From contig DGOV01000083.1 of the NCBI GenBank assembly GCA_002390205.1, positions 6,458 through 70,457 on the forward strand: a DNA stretch of 64,000 nt. The letters are read 5' to 3'. Shown one piece after another: positions 35,226-45,752 of this stretch; position 1 is the stretch's first letter; each line of letters starts with the position of its first letter. Both the position numbers and the translations under genes were made by a program. The notes below the pieces were generated by a model. The model was not told where the DNA came from. It saw only the letters and a list, made by a program, of their open reading frames with translations, and ran no database searches. The DNA comes from Proteobacteria bacterium UBA4457. GTDB taxonomy: Bacteria > Pseudomonadota > Gammaproteobacteria > Ga0077536.

Positions 35226-37769
35226 TTATTTACTGATTTTTCCTTTCATCTCCGCAAGCAAAGCAAGGGCTTGTATTGGGGTGGTGTTATTTACGTCTAG
35301 CTTCTGGAGATTTGATCTGAAGTCTTGGAATTCGTCTGGTGACAACCGCTCAGTAGAGGGTAGAACTCTGGCGATACTCTGAGGCTCCAGTTTTGACAAA
35401 ATTTGTTTTGCACGAGTGAGCGTTGCCGCTGGCACCCCTGCACGTTTTGCAACAACTAACCCGAAGCTTTCGCTGGCAGAACCTTCGCGTACTTTGTGGG
35501 TAAACACAACTTCGTCGTTGAAAGAAATAGCTTCAACCTTAACGTTAGATATTGCTTTTTCTAATACTTCTAGCTTAGTGAGCTCGAAAAAATGCGTCGC
35601 GAATAAAGTATAGCCTTTAGTATGGTTTGCGAGGTATTCGGCTGCTGACCATGCGAGGGCTAGCCCATCATAAGTACTGGTTCCTCTTCCGACTTCATCT
35701 ATCAGAACAAGACTTTTTTGACTACAATTGTTGAGAATATGAGCCAGCTCACTCATTTCGACCATAAATGTGCTCTGGCCACCAGATAGATTGTCTGAAG
35801 CTCCGATTCGGGTATAGATTGCATCTATAGGCCCAATACTGGCTTCATCAGCGGGGACAAAGCTTCCGACATAGGCAAGAAGAACGATAATAGCTGTTTG
35901 CCGCATATAGGTAGACTTCCCTCCCATATTGGGCCCTGTAATGAGGAGTAGCCTTCGATCTTCGTCAAAATGAACATCATTTTTCACAAATACTTTTTTC
36001 TGCTGATGCTCCACTATAGGGTGTCTACCTCCTTCTATATGGATGCCATCCTCTGAGTTCAATCTCGGTCGAGTCCATTTGAGTGAGTCCGCCCGTTCGG
36101 CAAAAGTTGATAGCACGTCGATTTCAGCAATGGCATGAGCCATCTGCAACAGACTGGCCACATTTACTGAAATCGTATTTATGAGGTCAGAGTAAAGCTC
36201 TTTTTCCTTGTTTAACGCTTTCTCTTTGGCGGTGAGTATTCGTGACTCAAAGCTTCGTAATTCTGGAGTGACATATCTTTCGGAGGTTTTAAGTGTCTGT
36301 CTTCTCTGGTAGTCTTTAGGAGCCTTGGAGGAATAGATTTTTCCTATTTCTAAATAATATCCGTGTACTCGGTTGTAACCAATTTTTAACCCACCAATAC
36401 CGCTTCTTTCTTGCTCTCTTTTTTCGATAGACAACAGGTCTTGATTCGCTGTTAGATATATTTTTCTGAGTTCGTCTAGCTCCGCATCATAGCCCTCAGC
36501 AATCACGGCATGCTCTTTTATTATCTGGGGTGGTTCATCTACCAAAGCATTGGCTAATATTTCTTTCAGAGAAGCATGTTCGTTCATGCGACCAGTTATT
36601 TCTTTGAGTAGACCAGTGTTTTTTTCTGCAAGCTCTTTTTTTACGCTAGGTATTTTTATGAGCGTGGCTCTGAGTGACGCTAATTCTTTGGGTTTTACTG
36701 TCCCCAGAGCACAACGTGATGCTATTCTTCCTACGTCACGGAGGCCGGACAACGTCTTTCTTAGGCTGTCTAAAGAGCCGTTTAACAGAAGCTCTGAGAC
36801 ACTATCTTGTCTCTCAGTTAGTTCTTCATGACTTGTTATGGGTTCATTTATCCAGCGTTTTAATAAACGGCTTCCCATAGGCGTTTTCGTCGTATTCATT
36901 AAGTTATACAGAGACGGAGTTGAATCTTTTAACCGAGTATTTGCCAGCTCGAGGTTGCCTCTCGTTTTGTCATCAAGGTGTAACATCTTCCCCGGATGTT
37001 CGACGATAATCTTACTGACGTGGGTCAGAGGAGCGCCTTGCATTTTTTCGCAATACTCCAATAGCGAGCCACCGGCACTTATGGCCCCGTCTAGGTCCTG
37101 GCAACCGAAACCGTGTAAATTGTCGACTTCAAAATGGTCGCATAGAGTTTTAAAGCAAGTCATGAGGCTGAAGTGCCAAGCAGGCAATCGCTTGGTTAGG
37201 GATTCCCATTTATTATCTAGAGTAGGCATGTTTTCCGACAATATTATTTCTGAGGCCCTAAGTCTTGATAACTGTTCATATACTTCTTGCAGATTGTTTA
37301 GTTGCATCAGACTAAATCGAGCTTCACTTATTTCTAATACCGCTAGACCGTAACAACTCTTATCGTTAACTAAAGAGATTATTAAGCTTTCATGTTGCTC
37401 GCCTAACAAGTTCTCATCGGAGAGTGTCCCAGGAGTAAGAGTTCTACTGACTTTTCTTTCGACAGGTTCTTTGGAGTCACTAGATCCACCGACTTGTTCG
37501 CAGATTGTCACAGTTTCACCGAGCTTCAATAATCGCTGCAGATAGTTATCTGCAGCATGAGCTGGGACTCCAGCCATCGGTATTGGGGTTCCATTACTTT
37601 TCCCACGAGAGGTGAGAGTGATATTTAGCAACTCGGATGCCCGTTTTGCATCCTCATAGAAAAGCTCGTAAAAGTCGCCCATACGATAAAACAAGAGGTT
37701 ATCAGGGTGGTCGGCTTTAATTCTTAGGTATTGGACCATTCCTGGTGTATGTTTTGTTGACTTATTCAT
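35226..37769 (-). CDS. mutS: DNA mismatch repair protein MutS
   Basis: 847 residues from the ATG at 37769 (E. coli 853). The mismatch-wedging motif is visible near the N-terminus in LLFYRMGDFYELF, and the ATPase in GPNMGGKSTYMRQ, VLIDEVGRGTSTYDG and FATHFFEL. The open frame extends 34 codons further upstream, but that leader is outside the family and lacks a ribosome-binding site. Confidence 0.97.
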   Translation of the reverse strand: MNKSTKHTPGMVQYLRIKADHPDNLLFYRMGDFYELFYEDAKRASELLNITLTSRGKSNGTPIPMAGVPAHAADNYLQRLLKLGETVTICEQVGGSSDSKEPVERKVSRTLTPGTLSDENLLGEQHESLIISLVNDKSCYGLAVLEISEARFSLMQLNNLQEVYEQLSRLRASEIILSENMPTLDNKWESLTKRLPAWHFSLMTCFKTLCDHFEVDNLHGFGCQDLDGAISAGGSLLEYCEKMQGAPLTHVSKIIVEHPGKMLHLDDKTRGNLELANTRLKDSTPSLYNLMNTTKTPMGSRLLKRWINEPITSHEELTERQDSVSELLLNGSLDSLRKTLSGLRDVGRIASRCALGTVKPKELASLRATLIKIPSVKKELAEKNTGLLKEITGRMNEHASLKEILANALVDEPPQIIKEHAVIAEGYDAELDELRKIYLTANQDLLSIEKREQERSGIGGLKIGYNRVHGYYLEIGKIYSSKAPKDYQRRQTLKTSERYVTPELRSFESRILTAKEKALNKEKELYSDLINTISVNVASLLQMAHAIAEIDVLSTFAERADSLKWTRPRLNSEDGIHIEGGRHPIVEHQQKKVFVKNDVHFDEDRRLLLITGPNMGGKSTYMRQTAIIVLLAYVGSFVPADEASIGPIDAIYTRIGASDNLSGGQSTFMVEMSELAHILNNCSQKSLVLIDEVGRGTSTYDGLALAWSAAEYLANHTKGYTLFATHFFELTKLEVLEKAISNVKVEAISFNDEVVFTHKVREGSASESFGLVVAKRAGVPAATLTRAKQILSKLEPQSIARVLPSTERLSPDEFQDFRSNLQKLDVNNTTPIQALALLAEMKGKISK

Positions 37770-37862
37770 AGCTGTGTTTAGTTTAGCATTAGAAAATAGG
37801 ATTGATCGTTTATTTCTGGTTGCCGGTGTAAGCAGGAGTATTTTTTTCAATACTAAAACTTG

Positions 37863-37868
37863 TATAAT
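37863..37868 (+). promoter_or_regulatory. Candidate -10 element of htpG
   Basis: Perfect TATAAT, 127 bases before the htpG ATG, without a clear -35. I did not find a convincing sigma-32 heat-shock promoter in this interval. Confidence 0.25.
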
Positions 37869-37994
37869 CAACTATTGAACGCCCAACATACGAAAATGGC
37901 TTCATTTACCAGCCAAGAAAGTTCGCGGCGAGTCGATAGACATCTAAATAATAAGAAAGCACTAACTGCATTCACAAGCTAATAGAGGATTCAC

Positions 37995-39872
37995 ATGGCA
38001 ACGGAAACACAAAAAGAAGAACGCGGATTTGAGTCGGAAGTACAACAGCTCCTCGACCTAGTCATAAACTCTCTGTATAGCAATAAGGAAATATTTTTAC
38101 GCGAGCTTGTATCAAATTCTTCTGATGCCATTGATAAATTGCGCTTTTTATCATTATCTGATGCTGGTCTTCTAGAAGGATTAGCGGAGCTTGAAATCAC
38201 CATTGATTTTAATGAAAAAAAGAAAACAGTCACGATTAAAGATAACGGTATCGGGATGACCAAAGAAGAGGTTATTTCGAATCTGGGTACGATTGCTAAA
38301 TCTGGAACAAAAGAGTTTTTTGGTGCACTTAGTGGAGATCAAACAAAAGACTCACAACTGATCGGACAATTTGGTGTTGGTTTTTATGCCGCATTTATTG
38401 TCGCGGATCGTGTAGTAGTGACGACCAGAAAAGCGGGGATTTCTGAAGATAAAGGCGTTCGTTGGGAATCTGAGGGCAAAGGGGCTTACACCGTGGAGAC
38501 TGTCAGTGTAGAACAACGAGGCACTGAAATTGTCTTACACCTCAAGAAAGAAGCTAAAGAATTTGCAGCTAACCACAGGCTGAGGAATATCTGCAAAAAA
38601 TATTCAGATCATATATCTGTGCCTATAAGAATGCCTTTAGTGGGTGATGAAGAAGGTTACGAAGTGATCAACGAAGCTACTGCTATGTGGCAAAAATCAA
38701 AAAGCGAATTAAAAGACGAAGATTATCAGACGTTCTATAAACTCATCTCTCATGATTTCATGGATCCTTTGAAATGGGTTCATTCAAAAGTAGAAGGGAA
38801 AATAGAATACACAACGCTATTTTATATTCCTCAAATTGCTCCTTTTGACTTATGGGACAGAGAGGCAAAACACGGCGTGAAATTATACGTTCAGCGTGTC
38901 TTTATCATGGACGATGCGGAAGAGTTGTTGCCGCGATACTTAAGGTTCGTGAGAGGAGTGATAGACACTAATGAACTGCCTCTCAATGTATCACGAGAAA
39001 TACTACAAAAAGATAAATCCTTAGACAAAATTCGGACTGCTTCTATAAAGAAGATACTGGGGTTAATCGAGCGGCTAGCAAAAGGTGAATCTTATGAGAA
39101 ATTCTGGAGCACATTTGGTAAGGTTCTGAAGGAAGGGATCATCGAGGACACAGTTAATCGGGAGCGGATAGCAAAGCTTCTTCGGTTTTCCTCAACAATA
39201 GATGACAATGAAAACCCAACGGTTTCCTTAAGTGACTATGTTTCTCGAATGGGAGAAGAACAGACCAATATTTACTATATTACGACTGAGAGCTTCTCTA
39301 CCGCTAAGAACAGCCCGCATATTGAATATTTTCGTGGGCAAGGCACTGAGGTGTTGTTGCTGCATGATCAAATCGATGAATGGTTGGTTTCTCACTTAAC
39401 TGAATTTGAAGGTAAAAACCTAAAATCTATTGTGCATGCGGATTTAGAGGGGAAAAATGAAGAGGGAAAAGCAGACGAGAATGACGAGGCTAAAGAAATT
39501 GGTGAGCATGATGAGTTTTTTGCGAAAATAAAAGAAGCTTTGTCAGAAGAAGTGGAAGATGTTCGTTCGAGTAAGCGGTTAACAACGTCACCTGCATGCT
39601 TGGTTTCTAGCGCAGAGCAACCAAGTGCGAATCTCGAGAGATTACTTCAAGCGGCCGGCCAAGAGGTGCCGAAGACCAAGCGGATTCTCGAGCTTAATAT
39701 GGAGCACCCAGTTATTGCATTGGCCCAGGAAAATCAAGATTCTGCCGATCTAAAGGACTGGTCTGAAATGTTATATGAGCAGTCTATCCTCGCAGAAGGA
39801 GGAAAACTAGAAGATCCTTCAGGTTTTATTAAACGAATGAATGAGATGATGTTGAAGTTGTCCGGTGCATAA
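37995..39872 (+). CDS. htpG: Molecular chaperone HtpG (Hsp90)
   Basis: 625 residues. The GHKL ATP-binding domain shows ELVSNSSDAIDKLR, DNGIGM, GTIAKSGTK and GQFGVGFYAAF. The middle and C-terminal domains are complete, with a short acidic linker (KNEEGKADENDEAKE). AGAGGA ribosome-binding site. prmB starts two bases after its stop. Confidence 0.97.
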   Translation: MATETQKEERGFESEVQQLLDLVINSLYSNKEIFLRELVSNSSDAIDKLRFLSLSDAGLLEGLAELEITIDFNEKKKTVTIKDNGIGMTKEEVISNLGTIAKSGTKEFFGALSGDQTKDSQLIGQFGVGFYAAFIVADRVVVTTRKAGISEDKGVRWESEGKGAYTVETVSVEQRGTEIVLHLKKEAKEFAANHRLRNICKKYSDHISVPIRMPLVGDEEGYEVINEATAMWQKSKSELKDEDYQTFYKLISHDFMDPLKWVHSKVEGKIEYTTLFYIPQIAPFDLWDREAKHGVKLYVQRVFIMDDAEELLPRYLRFVRGVIDTNELPLNVSREILQKDKSLDKIRTASIKKILGLIERLAKGESYEKFWSTFGKVLKEGIIEDTVNRERIAKLLRFSSTIDDNENPTVSLSDYVSRMGEEQTNIYYITTESFSTAKNSPHIEYFRGQGTEVLLLHDQIDEWLVSHLTEFEGKNLKSIVHADLEGKNEEGKADENDEAKEIGEHDEFFAKIKEALSEEVEDVRSSKRLTTSPACLVSSAEQPSANLERLLQAAGQEVPKTKRILELNMEHPVIALAQENQDSADLKDWSEMLYEQSILAEGGKLEDPSGFIKRMNEMMLKLSGA

Positions 39873-39874
39873 AA

Positions 39875-40759
39875 TTGAATGTTTTCGATGTTGTCGCTAT
39901 GGGAGCCGAACGCTTAGAAAAGGCTGACGTCCACTTTGGGCATGGTACTGATAATGCTAGTGATGAAGCGCTTTTTTTATCACTCCATGCGCTTGGCTAC
40001 TCATACGATACGTCAGAAGACCTCCTTAGTGCGGAGCTGAGCGCGGATCAAGCTCTCAAAGTCAGCCAATGGATAGATAAACGTATCTCTTCCCGCAAGC
40101 CAGCTGCATACCTTACTGGTTATACTTGGTTCTGTGGGTATAAATTTTTAACTGACTTGAATACATTGGTTCCTCGGTCGCCATTCGCTGAATTAGTAGA
40201 GAATTTTTTTGAACCTTGGTGCGTCCCCGATAATATAAAACACGTTTTAGAAATTGGAACTGGAGGTGGTTGTATCGCTATCGCAATAGCGAAGCAATTC
40301 AATAACGCCCTTGTTGATGCAAGTGATATTAGCGAGTTGGCGTTAGCTGTTGCAAAAAATAATGCTGATTATCATAAAGTGACTCATCAAGTAGAGTTTT
40401 ATTGTGCTGACTTGTTCCCTGATACGGAGAAAAAGTATGACGTGATTGTTAGCAATCCGCCTTACGTGCCAAGTGATGTCTACGATAAGCTTCCTGTGGA
40501 ATACCATGCGGAACCTAAACAAGCTCTATTAGCAGGGCAAGACGGTTTAGATTGTGTGACGCGTATCCTCGACCATGCTTACGATTTTTTATCCGATGAA
40601 GGTATGCTTTTCCTCGAAGTAGGGGAGATTTGGCGTGAATTAGAGGTCGCGTACCCATCGGTTCCATTTACATGGATAGAGTTCGCTCGAGGTGGAGAAG
40701 GCGTCTTCGTGCTCAGTAAGGAACAACTTTTAAGCCTACGCGCATCTAGGAAAGGTTAG
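39875..40759 (+). CDS. prmB: Ribosomal protein uL3 glutamine methyltransferase PrmB
   Basis: 294 residues. PRSPFAELVE is the PrmB-specific variant of the substrate loop, GTGGGCIAIA the SAM-binding loop and NPPY the catalytic motif. A TTG start (39875) two bases after htpG gives an N-terminus that aligns with E. coli PrmB (FGHGTDN...); no ribosome-binding site is seen, so coupling to htpG is likely. The prmB–aroC order is conserved in gammaproteobacteria. Confidence 0.93.
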   Translation: MNVFDVVAMGAERLEKADVHFGHGTDNASDEALFLSLHALGYSYDTSEDLLSAELSADQALKVSQWIDKRISSRKPAAYLTGYTWFCGYKFLTDLNTLVPRSPFAELVENFFEPWCVPDNIKHVLEIGTGGGCIAIAIAKQFNNALVDASDISELALAVAKNNADYHKVTHQVEFYCADLFPDTEKKYDVIVSNPPYVPSDVYDKLPVEYHAEPKQALLAGQDGLDCVTRILDHAYDFLSDEGMLFLEVGEIWRELEVAYPSVPFTWIEFARGGEGVFVLSKEQLLSLRASRKG

Positions 40760-40807
40760 AATACTTTTATTGGTTAAATATTTAATTACGCTGGTACAAT
40801 AAAGCCT

Positions 40808-41878
40808 ATGTCTGGAAATACGAATGGAAAGTTACTTACGCTAACCACAGCAGGCGAAAGTCATGGTTTGGGGTACCTTGGAATCCTGGATGGGTGTCCG
40901 CCGGGACTGTGCATTAGTGAGTCTGATTTACAAGCAGATTTAGATAGACGGAAGCCAGGTAGTTCTAGACACACTACTCAGCGCAGGGAAGATGATTGTG
41001 TCACTATCATTTCTGGAGTCTATGAGGGAGTTACTACAGGTACACCAATTGGTTTGCTGATAAATAATACCGATCAAAAGTCGAAAGATTATTCTGCGAT
41101 CGAGGACAAATTTAGACCTGGGCACGCGGATTACACTTACTGGAAGAAGTATGGTGTTCGTGATCCTCGTGGGGGAGGTAGAGCTTCTGCGCGTGAGACA
41201 TGCATGCGAGTAGCAGCCGGGGCAGTTGCTAAAAAATTCCTGAGCAGTAATTATGGCGTCTCTATTTTAGGGTACCTAGCTCAGTTAGGACCTATTAAAC
41301 TTAATTTAGACGATAAGAATGCGATCAATAGTAATGATTTCTTTTGCGGACAGCCAGATAAGATAAGTGAGCTAGAAACGTTTATGGATTCTTTGCGAAA
41401 AGAAGGAGAATCTATCGGGGCCAGAGTAGGTGTTTTAGCCACGGGTGTTCCCGTAGGATGGGGTGAGCCTGTTTTCGATCGGTTGGATGCTGATATCGCA
41501 AAAGCGATGATGGGGATTAACGCTGTTAAAGGTGTGGAAATTGGTGATGGGTTTGCGGTCATTGAACAAAAAGGAACTGGTCATAGGGACGAAATAGACG
41601 GTCAAGGGTTTAGAAGCAATCATGCAGGTGGAGTTTTAGGAGGCATTTCAAGTGGCCAAGATATTCTGGTTAGCGTGGCACTCAAGCCAACATCGAGTAT
41701 CCGGATAGAAGGCGACACTATAGATAAAAAAGGCAAGCCTGCAACTATAAAAACGCTAGGACGGCACGACCCTTGCGTTGGAATACGTGCAGTACCTATT
41801 GTTGAGGCCATGCTTGCGCTTGTTCTAATGGACCACTGTTTACGGGATCGCGGCCAGAATCCCGAAAATAGCATTTAG
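40808..41878 (+). CDS. aroC: Chorismate synthase
   Basis: FMN-dependent last step of the common aromatic pathway, 356 residues. The three family signatures are present: GESHGLGYLGILDGCPPG, the ARETCMRVAAGAVAKKF region, and RHDPCVGIRAVPIVEAM. Confidence 0.98.
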   Translation: MSGNTNGKLLTLTTAGESHGLGYLGILDGCPPGLCISESDLQADLDRRKPGSSRHTTQRREDDCVTIISGVYEGVTTGTPIGLLINNTDQKSKDYSAIEDKFRPGHADYTYWKKYGVRDPRGGGRASARETCMRVAAGAVAKKFLSSNYGVSILGYLAQLGPIKLNLDDKNAINSNDFFCGQPDKISELETFMDSLRKEGESIGARVGVLATGVPVGWGEPVFDRLDADIAKAMMGINAVKGVEIGDGFAVIEQKGTGHRDEIDGQGFRSNHAGGVLGGISSGQDILVSVALKPTSSIRIEGDTIDKKGKPATIKTLGRHDPCVGIRAVPIVEAMLALVLMDHCLRDRGQNPENSI

Positions 41879-41946
41879 GCCGTGAACCGAATCAATCTAG
41901 TAGTTATGAGGAGATGGTACTCTTCCTTTTGTCTTCCTGAGCTCCT

Positions 41947-43023
41947 ATGAGTCTTCCAACATCACTTTCTCGGATTATAGAGCAAATACTAACCGCCCAA
42001 GCTAATAAAAAACCTTTGCGTATCGTAGGTGGAGACACGAAAAAATTCCTTCGCAAAGGGGCTGTTTCCGAGACCCTGTCGACGCTGGAACACTCTGGCA
42101 TTATATCTTATCAACCCTCTGAATTAGTGATTACCGCGAAATCAGGAACAAAGCTATCTGATATTGAATTGGAATTAGACAAGAGCGATCAGATGCTTGC
42201 TTTTGAACCTCCTAGATTAGGTTCGCTGACTACGATTGGAGGGGTCGTATCCTCTGGATTTTCTGGCCCATCCATGCCTTATCGTGGGAGCGTCAGAGAT
42301 TATGTTTTAGGAGTGAAACTCATTACTAGCAAAGGTGCTGCACTTCGTTTTGGAGGCGAAGTAATTAAAAACGTAGCGGGCTACGATATTTCAAGATTAG
42401 TGAGTGGGGCATTCGGGAGTTTGGGAGTGATAAGTGAGGTGTCATTGCGTGTCATACCGAAAACCACTTCAGAACTAGGTCTTGAATGGACTAGTCTATC
42501 TTATTCTGAAGCGTGGTCGATGATGTTAGCCTTGGCTAAAAAGCCCTGGCCTATTACGGGTATGGCGTGGGCTGAAGATGTTCTGAGAGTTAGAGTGTCG
42601 GGCAGTCTTGAGGCGGTAAATGACGCGAAGAGACGTCTTTCCCCAAGTGAAGTTACAACTGATTTACAATATTGGAAAAACCTGCGCGATTATTCCTTAC
42701 CAGCAATGCGTCCGAGAGAAAATCTTTCACTTTGGCGAATCGCACTAGCTCGTGGAATTGATGGACCAGATGAAAAAATAGCATGGTCTGATTGGGGTGG
42801 GTCTCAGCGTTGGGTTTGGACGGAGGTCAGCGGGGGCGATGCTATGCGTGACTTCTGCGTTGAGAATGGCGGACATGCAACATGCTTTTATAGAGGGCAG
42901 AACGAATCCTCCTCAGTTTTTACGAGCCCTTTGCCTTTAGTCAAAAACTTAATGATAAGGCTGAAAAGTGGATTCGATGATCGACAAATATTCAACCCAA
43001 GAGAATATTTTGATTGGATGTGA
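41947..43023 (+). CDS. glcE: Glycolate oxidase FAD-binding subunit GlcE
   Basis: 358 residues with a PCMH-type FAD domain: RIVGGDTKKF, GTKLSDIE, FEPPRLGSLTTIGG, GSVRDYVLGVKLI and KNVAGYDISRL. GlcE pairs with GlcD and GlcF to oxidise glycolate to glyoxylate and pass electrons to quinone. glcF follows nine bases later, but glcD is not in the window next to them. Confidence 0.92.
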   Translation: MSLPTSLSRIIEQILTAQANKKPLRIVGGDTKKFLRKGAVSETLSTLEHSGIISYQPSELVITAKSGTKLSDIELELDKSDQMLAFEPPRLGSLTTIGGVVSSGFSGPSMPYRGSVRDYVLGVKLITSKGAALRFGGEVIKNVAGYDISRLVSGAFGSLGVISEVSLRVIPKTTSELGLEWTSLSYSEAWSMMLALAKKPWPITGMAWAEDVLRVRVSGSLEAVNDAKRRLSPSEVTTDLQYWKNLRDYSLPAMRPRENLSLWRIALARGIDGPDEKIAWSDWGGSQRWVWTEVSGGDAMRDFCVENGGHATCFYRGQNESSSVFTSPLPLVKNLMIRLKSGFDDRQIFNPREYFDWM

Positions 43024-43032
43024 GGAGAAGAT

Positions 43033-44250
43033 ATGCGTGCCCGATTAGCCGAATCTAACAGCTCAAAATCTTTCGCTCTTGCTGCGACAGAAATCATACG
43101 TTCATGTGTTCATTGTGGGATGTGTAACGCTTCCTGTCCGACGTATCAGTTGACGGGTGATGAACTGGAGGGCCCCCGTGGGCGTATTTATCTAATTAAA
43201 GGGATACTTGAGACTGGCGAGACGTCAGATGTCGCTCGAACACATCTTGATCAATGCTTGGTTTGCAGGAGTTGTGAAGCCTCATGCCCCTCTGGCGTAA
43301 AGTATGGGGAGTTACTAGAGCTGACCAAGCCGCACATAGAGTCTTCCAATCGCAGTCCACTTCGATTAAGGATAAAACGGTATTTGATCGTTCAAATAGT
43401 TCCCAACAAGGTATTGTTTTCAATGTTTTTCGCGGTGGGACGGCTTTTAAAGCCGCTGCTCTCTTCTAATTTGAAGATACTTATTCCTGAGCGTGCATCT
43501 TTGCAAGCGTCGCGCAGAGTCGCACATAAAAGGAAAGCACTCTTGCTTTCGACGTGTGCACAATCAGTAGTGCGGCCGAGCATAGATACTGCGGCTATTA
43601 AAATTTTTGATCGTCTTGGGATTACCCTAATTCCGGTTGCAGGGGCAGGTTGTTGTGGGGCATTAGCCTTACACTGTGGCTATGAAGAAAAGGCTATTGT
43701 TCAAGCGAAAGCAAACATTGATGCTTGGTGGCCTTATATCGAGCTAGGAGCTGAATCTATCATTGCCACGTCTTCAGGTTGTGGCCTGCAACTTAAAGGG
43801 TATGAAAGATTATTGAAAGAATTCCCAGATTACAGCGCGAAATCGAAATATCTAGCGGGCTTGATTAAAGATCCTATAGAATTGATAGACGATCAAAAAC
43901 TGTCGGCAGTTACTAAAGATTCAGATCGTTGCAGTATCGCTTTTCAGTCGCCTTGTTCTCAACAACACGGACTTAAGATTAATGGACGGGTTGAAGCTGT
44001 GCTCGAGAGGTTAGGTTGGAATTTCACTAAGGTGAAGGATCCGCACTTATGTTGCGGTTCAGCAGGGAGCTACTCAATTCTCTATCCAGAAACCTCGGCT
44101 AGATTAAGAGAAGAAAAACTCAATGCCTTAAGCCAAGGGAGCCCAGAGCTGATAGTCACTGCAAACATCGGATGCCAGCTTCATTTAGGGGCTAAGAGTG
44201 CAGTGCCAGTTATCCATTGGCTCGAGCTAATTGAAAGAGAATTGAATTAA
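43033..44250 (+). CDS. glcF: Glycolate oxidase iron-sulfur subunit GlcF
   Basis: 405 residues with two ferredoxin-type motifs (CVHCGMCNASCPTY and CLVCRSCEASCPSG) and two C-terminal CCG modules (GAGCCGALALHCG and LCCGSAGSYS). GGAG ribosome-binding site nine bases before the ATG. It forms the membrane-facing electron path of glycolate oxidase. Convergent with mlaA. Confidence 0.94.
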   Translation: MRARLAESNSSKSFALAATEIIRSCVHCGMCNASCPTYQLTGDELEGPRGRIYLIKGILETGETSDVARTHLDQCLVCRSCEASCPSGVKYGELLELTKPHIESSNRSPLRLRIKRYLIVQIVPNKVLFSMFFAVGRLLKPLLSSNLKILIPERASLQASRRVAHKRKALLLSTCAQSVVRPSIDTAAIKIFDRLGITLIPVAGAGCCGALALHCGYEEKAIVQAKANIDAWWPYIELGAESIIATSSGCGLQLKGYERLLKEFPDYSAKSKYLAGLIKDPIELIDDQKLSAVTKDSDRCSIAFQSPCSQQHGLKINGRVEAVLERLGWNFTKVKDPHLCCGSAGSYSILYPETSARLREEKLNALSQGSPELIVTANIGCQLHLGAKSAVPVIHWLELIERELN

Positions 44251-44279
44251 TAAAGATTTTGCTGTTCGAGCTCTAATAA

Positions 44280-45035
44280 TCAGTATATTCTCAGTATTGC
44301 GGCATCACCTTCGCCATCGATGAAATCATCAAATCCATCACCAGGAGGATTACCATCATATAAAGAGTACTCTCTCTGCTGGCGCCAAGCTTCTCTTACG
44401 AAGGCATAAGGATCTAGCGCAGCTTGATCTCTTAATCGACTGGCTTCGAGCAGATTCGCACGTGAATTAATTGCACGCACAACTCCGGCCGGAACTGTTA
44501 CTACTGCAGCTAAATAAGTTAAGGGATTGGTGAAAATACTCATTACCGGCGCAGAAACGTCTCTGTAGGAGCTTGGCCCCATAAAAGGAAGAGTCAGATA
44601 AGCTCCTTGGTCCGCGCCCCATTTTCCGAGTGTTTGTCCCAGATCTTCTTTGCGCAAAGGCATCCCTAGCGCAGTCGCTGGATCAAATAGTCCTCCGATT
44701 CCTAGAGTACTATTTACTATAAATCTTCCTGTATCTTTAAAGAAATCCTTAGGTTTTCCTTGCAATATATCGTTTGTGATCGTGTTCAGATAGCTTGCAT
44801 TATCGAAGAAATTTGTCACACCTTTTCGTACTACTGCGGGTGTCACAGCTACGTATTTTTCAGCGACAGGCTCTATAAATTTTTTGTCCAACGTATCATT
44901 GAAGGCGTAAATTTTTCTATTTATAGGCTCGTGAGGATCATTGTTAGATGTTTTCGATGTCGAGGCACAGCCGGTAAACAGTACGATGCACAAAGTACTT
45001 AATAGACATTTCAGCTGTATATGATTCTTTAACAT
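44280..45035 (-). CDS. mlaA: Outer-membrane lipoprotein MlaA (VacJ)
   Basis: 251 residues with a lipoprotein signal (lipobox LFTGC, Cys at about 23) and the MlaA core: NDPHEPINRKIYAFNDTLD, FFDNASYLNTITND, FIVNSTLGIGGLFDPA, GQTLGKWGADQGAYLTLPFMGPSS. MlaA removes phospholipids from the outer leaflet and hands them to periplasmic MlaC-type proteins. Here it follows a MlaC/HpnM-like gene at the end of a run of hopanoid genes, suggesting a role in sterol-like lipid trafficking. Confidence 0.93.
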   Translation of the reverse strand: MLKNHIQLKCLLSTLCIVLFTGCASTSKTSNNDPHEPINRKIYAFNDTLDKKFIEPVAEKYVAVTPAVVRKGVTNFFDNASYLNTITNDILQGKPKDFFKDTGRFIVNSTLGIGGLFDPATALGMPLRKEDLGQTLGKWGADQGAYLTLPFMGPSSYRDVSAPVMSIFTNPLTYLAAVVTVPAGVVRAINSRANLLEASRLRDQAALDPYAFVREAWRQQREYSLYDGNPPGDGFDDFIDGEGDAAILRIY

Positions 45036-45110
45036 TTAGTTTAGTCTCCCTTCGTGTCCTTGATTTCCCATATTACCTTAATCGCACGGGCGGGCACCAT
45101 ATTTTTCTTT

Positions 45111-45728
45111 CTAACCTAATTCTTTCAGGGCCTCGATCTTCGTTGTTAATTGCCGAAGGAGACTTTTAATGCCATCTTTTTCCATTATGTAAGAATATTC
45201 AGCTTTCTTAAGGGCTAGGTCTGAGACTCCTTCCGAAATCACATTTACGATAAGCCAGCCTTGTGAATTTTTTCTCAGGAGGTATTTCAGTGAGGTCCTG
45301 TCTCCGTTGTCCGATACCAGGGTAGTACTTAGGGAAAGGGAGTTGTTTCTTGATTTTCGTTCAACAATTACAAATTTCTGACCGGAGTAGTTTGAAAAGT
45401 GATGCGCGTAGGTTGATATGCTGAGCGATCGCATGACGCTCACGAACTCCTGTTGATCCTCATGGGACAGTACTCCCCATTTTTCCCCGAGGACTACTTT
45501 ACTGATTAGTGGAAAGTTAAAACTTTCACTCACAACGTTTCTGATTATGTCTATTCGGCCGGCATGGCCCAAGCTCTTTTCAGATTTCATTGCTGTTAGA
45601 AGCACTTCGTGCAAATTGACGACTATTTCCTCGCCCCCGAGCGAGCGATCTCCTCCCCAACCAGGAGCACTAAATAGGCACAGAATAGAAAAAATTATGG
45701 TTGTTCGATAGAAATTGGCTTTACCCAT
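45111..45728 (-). CDS. hpnM: Periplasmic lipid-binding protein, HpnM/MlaC (Ttg2D) family
   Basis: 205 residues with a signal peptide ending near GWGG. The FNFPLISKVVLGEKWGVLSHEDQQEF segment and the beta-rich half with LRKNSQGWLIVNVISEGVSD are characteristic of the MlaC/Ttg2D family. Its place directly downstream of hpnB and hpnH points to the hopanoid-associated HpnM branch. Expected to carry lipid between membranes with MlaA as a partner. Confidence 0.85.
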   Translation of the reverse strand: MGKANFYRTTIIFSILCLFSAPGWGGDRSLGGEEIVVNLHEVLLTAMKSEKSLGHAGRIDIIRNVVSESFNFPLISKVVLGEKWGVLSHEDQQEFVSVMRSLSISTYAHHFSNYSGQKFVIVERKSRNNSLSLSTTLVSDNGDRTSLKYLLRKNSQGWLIVNVISEGVSDLALKKAEYSYIMEKDGIKSLLRQLTTKIEALKELG

Positions 45729-45752
45729 ATGGCATCCTGATTAGAATATTTA

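Noticed and set aside
37870..37994. Sigma-32 heat-shock promoter for htpG
   Set aside because: TTGAA is present near 37875 but no CCCAT-type -10 at the proper distance was found.
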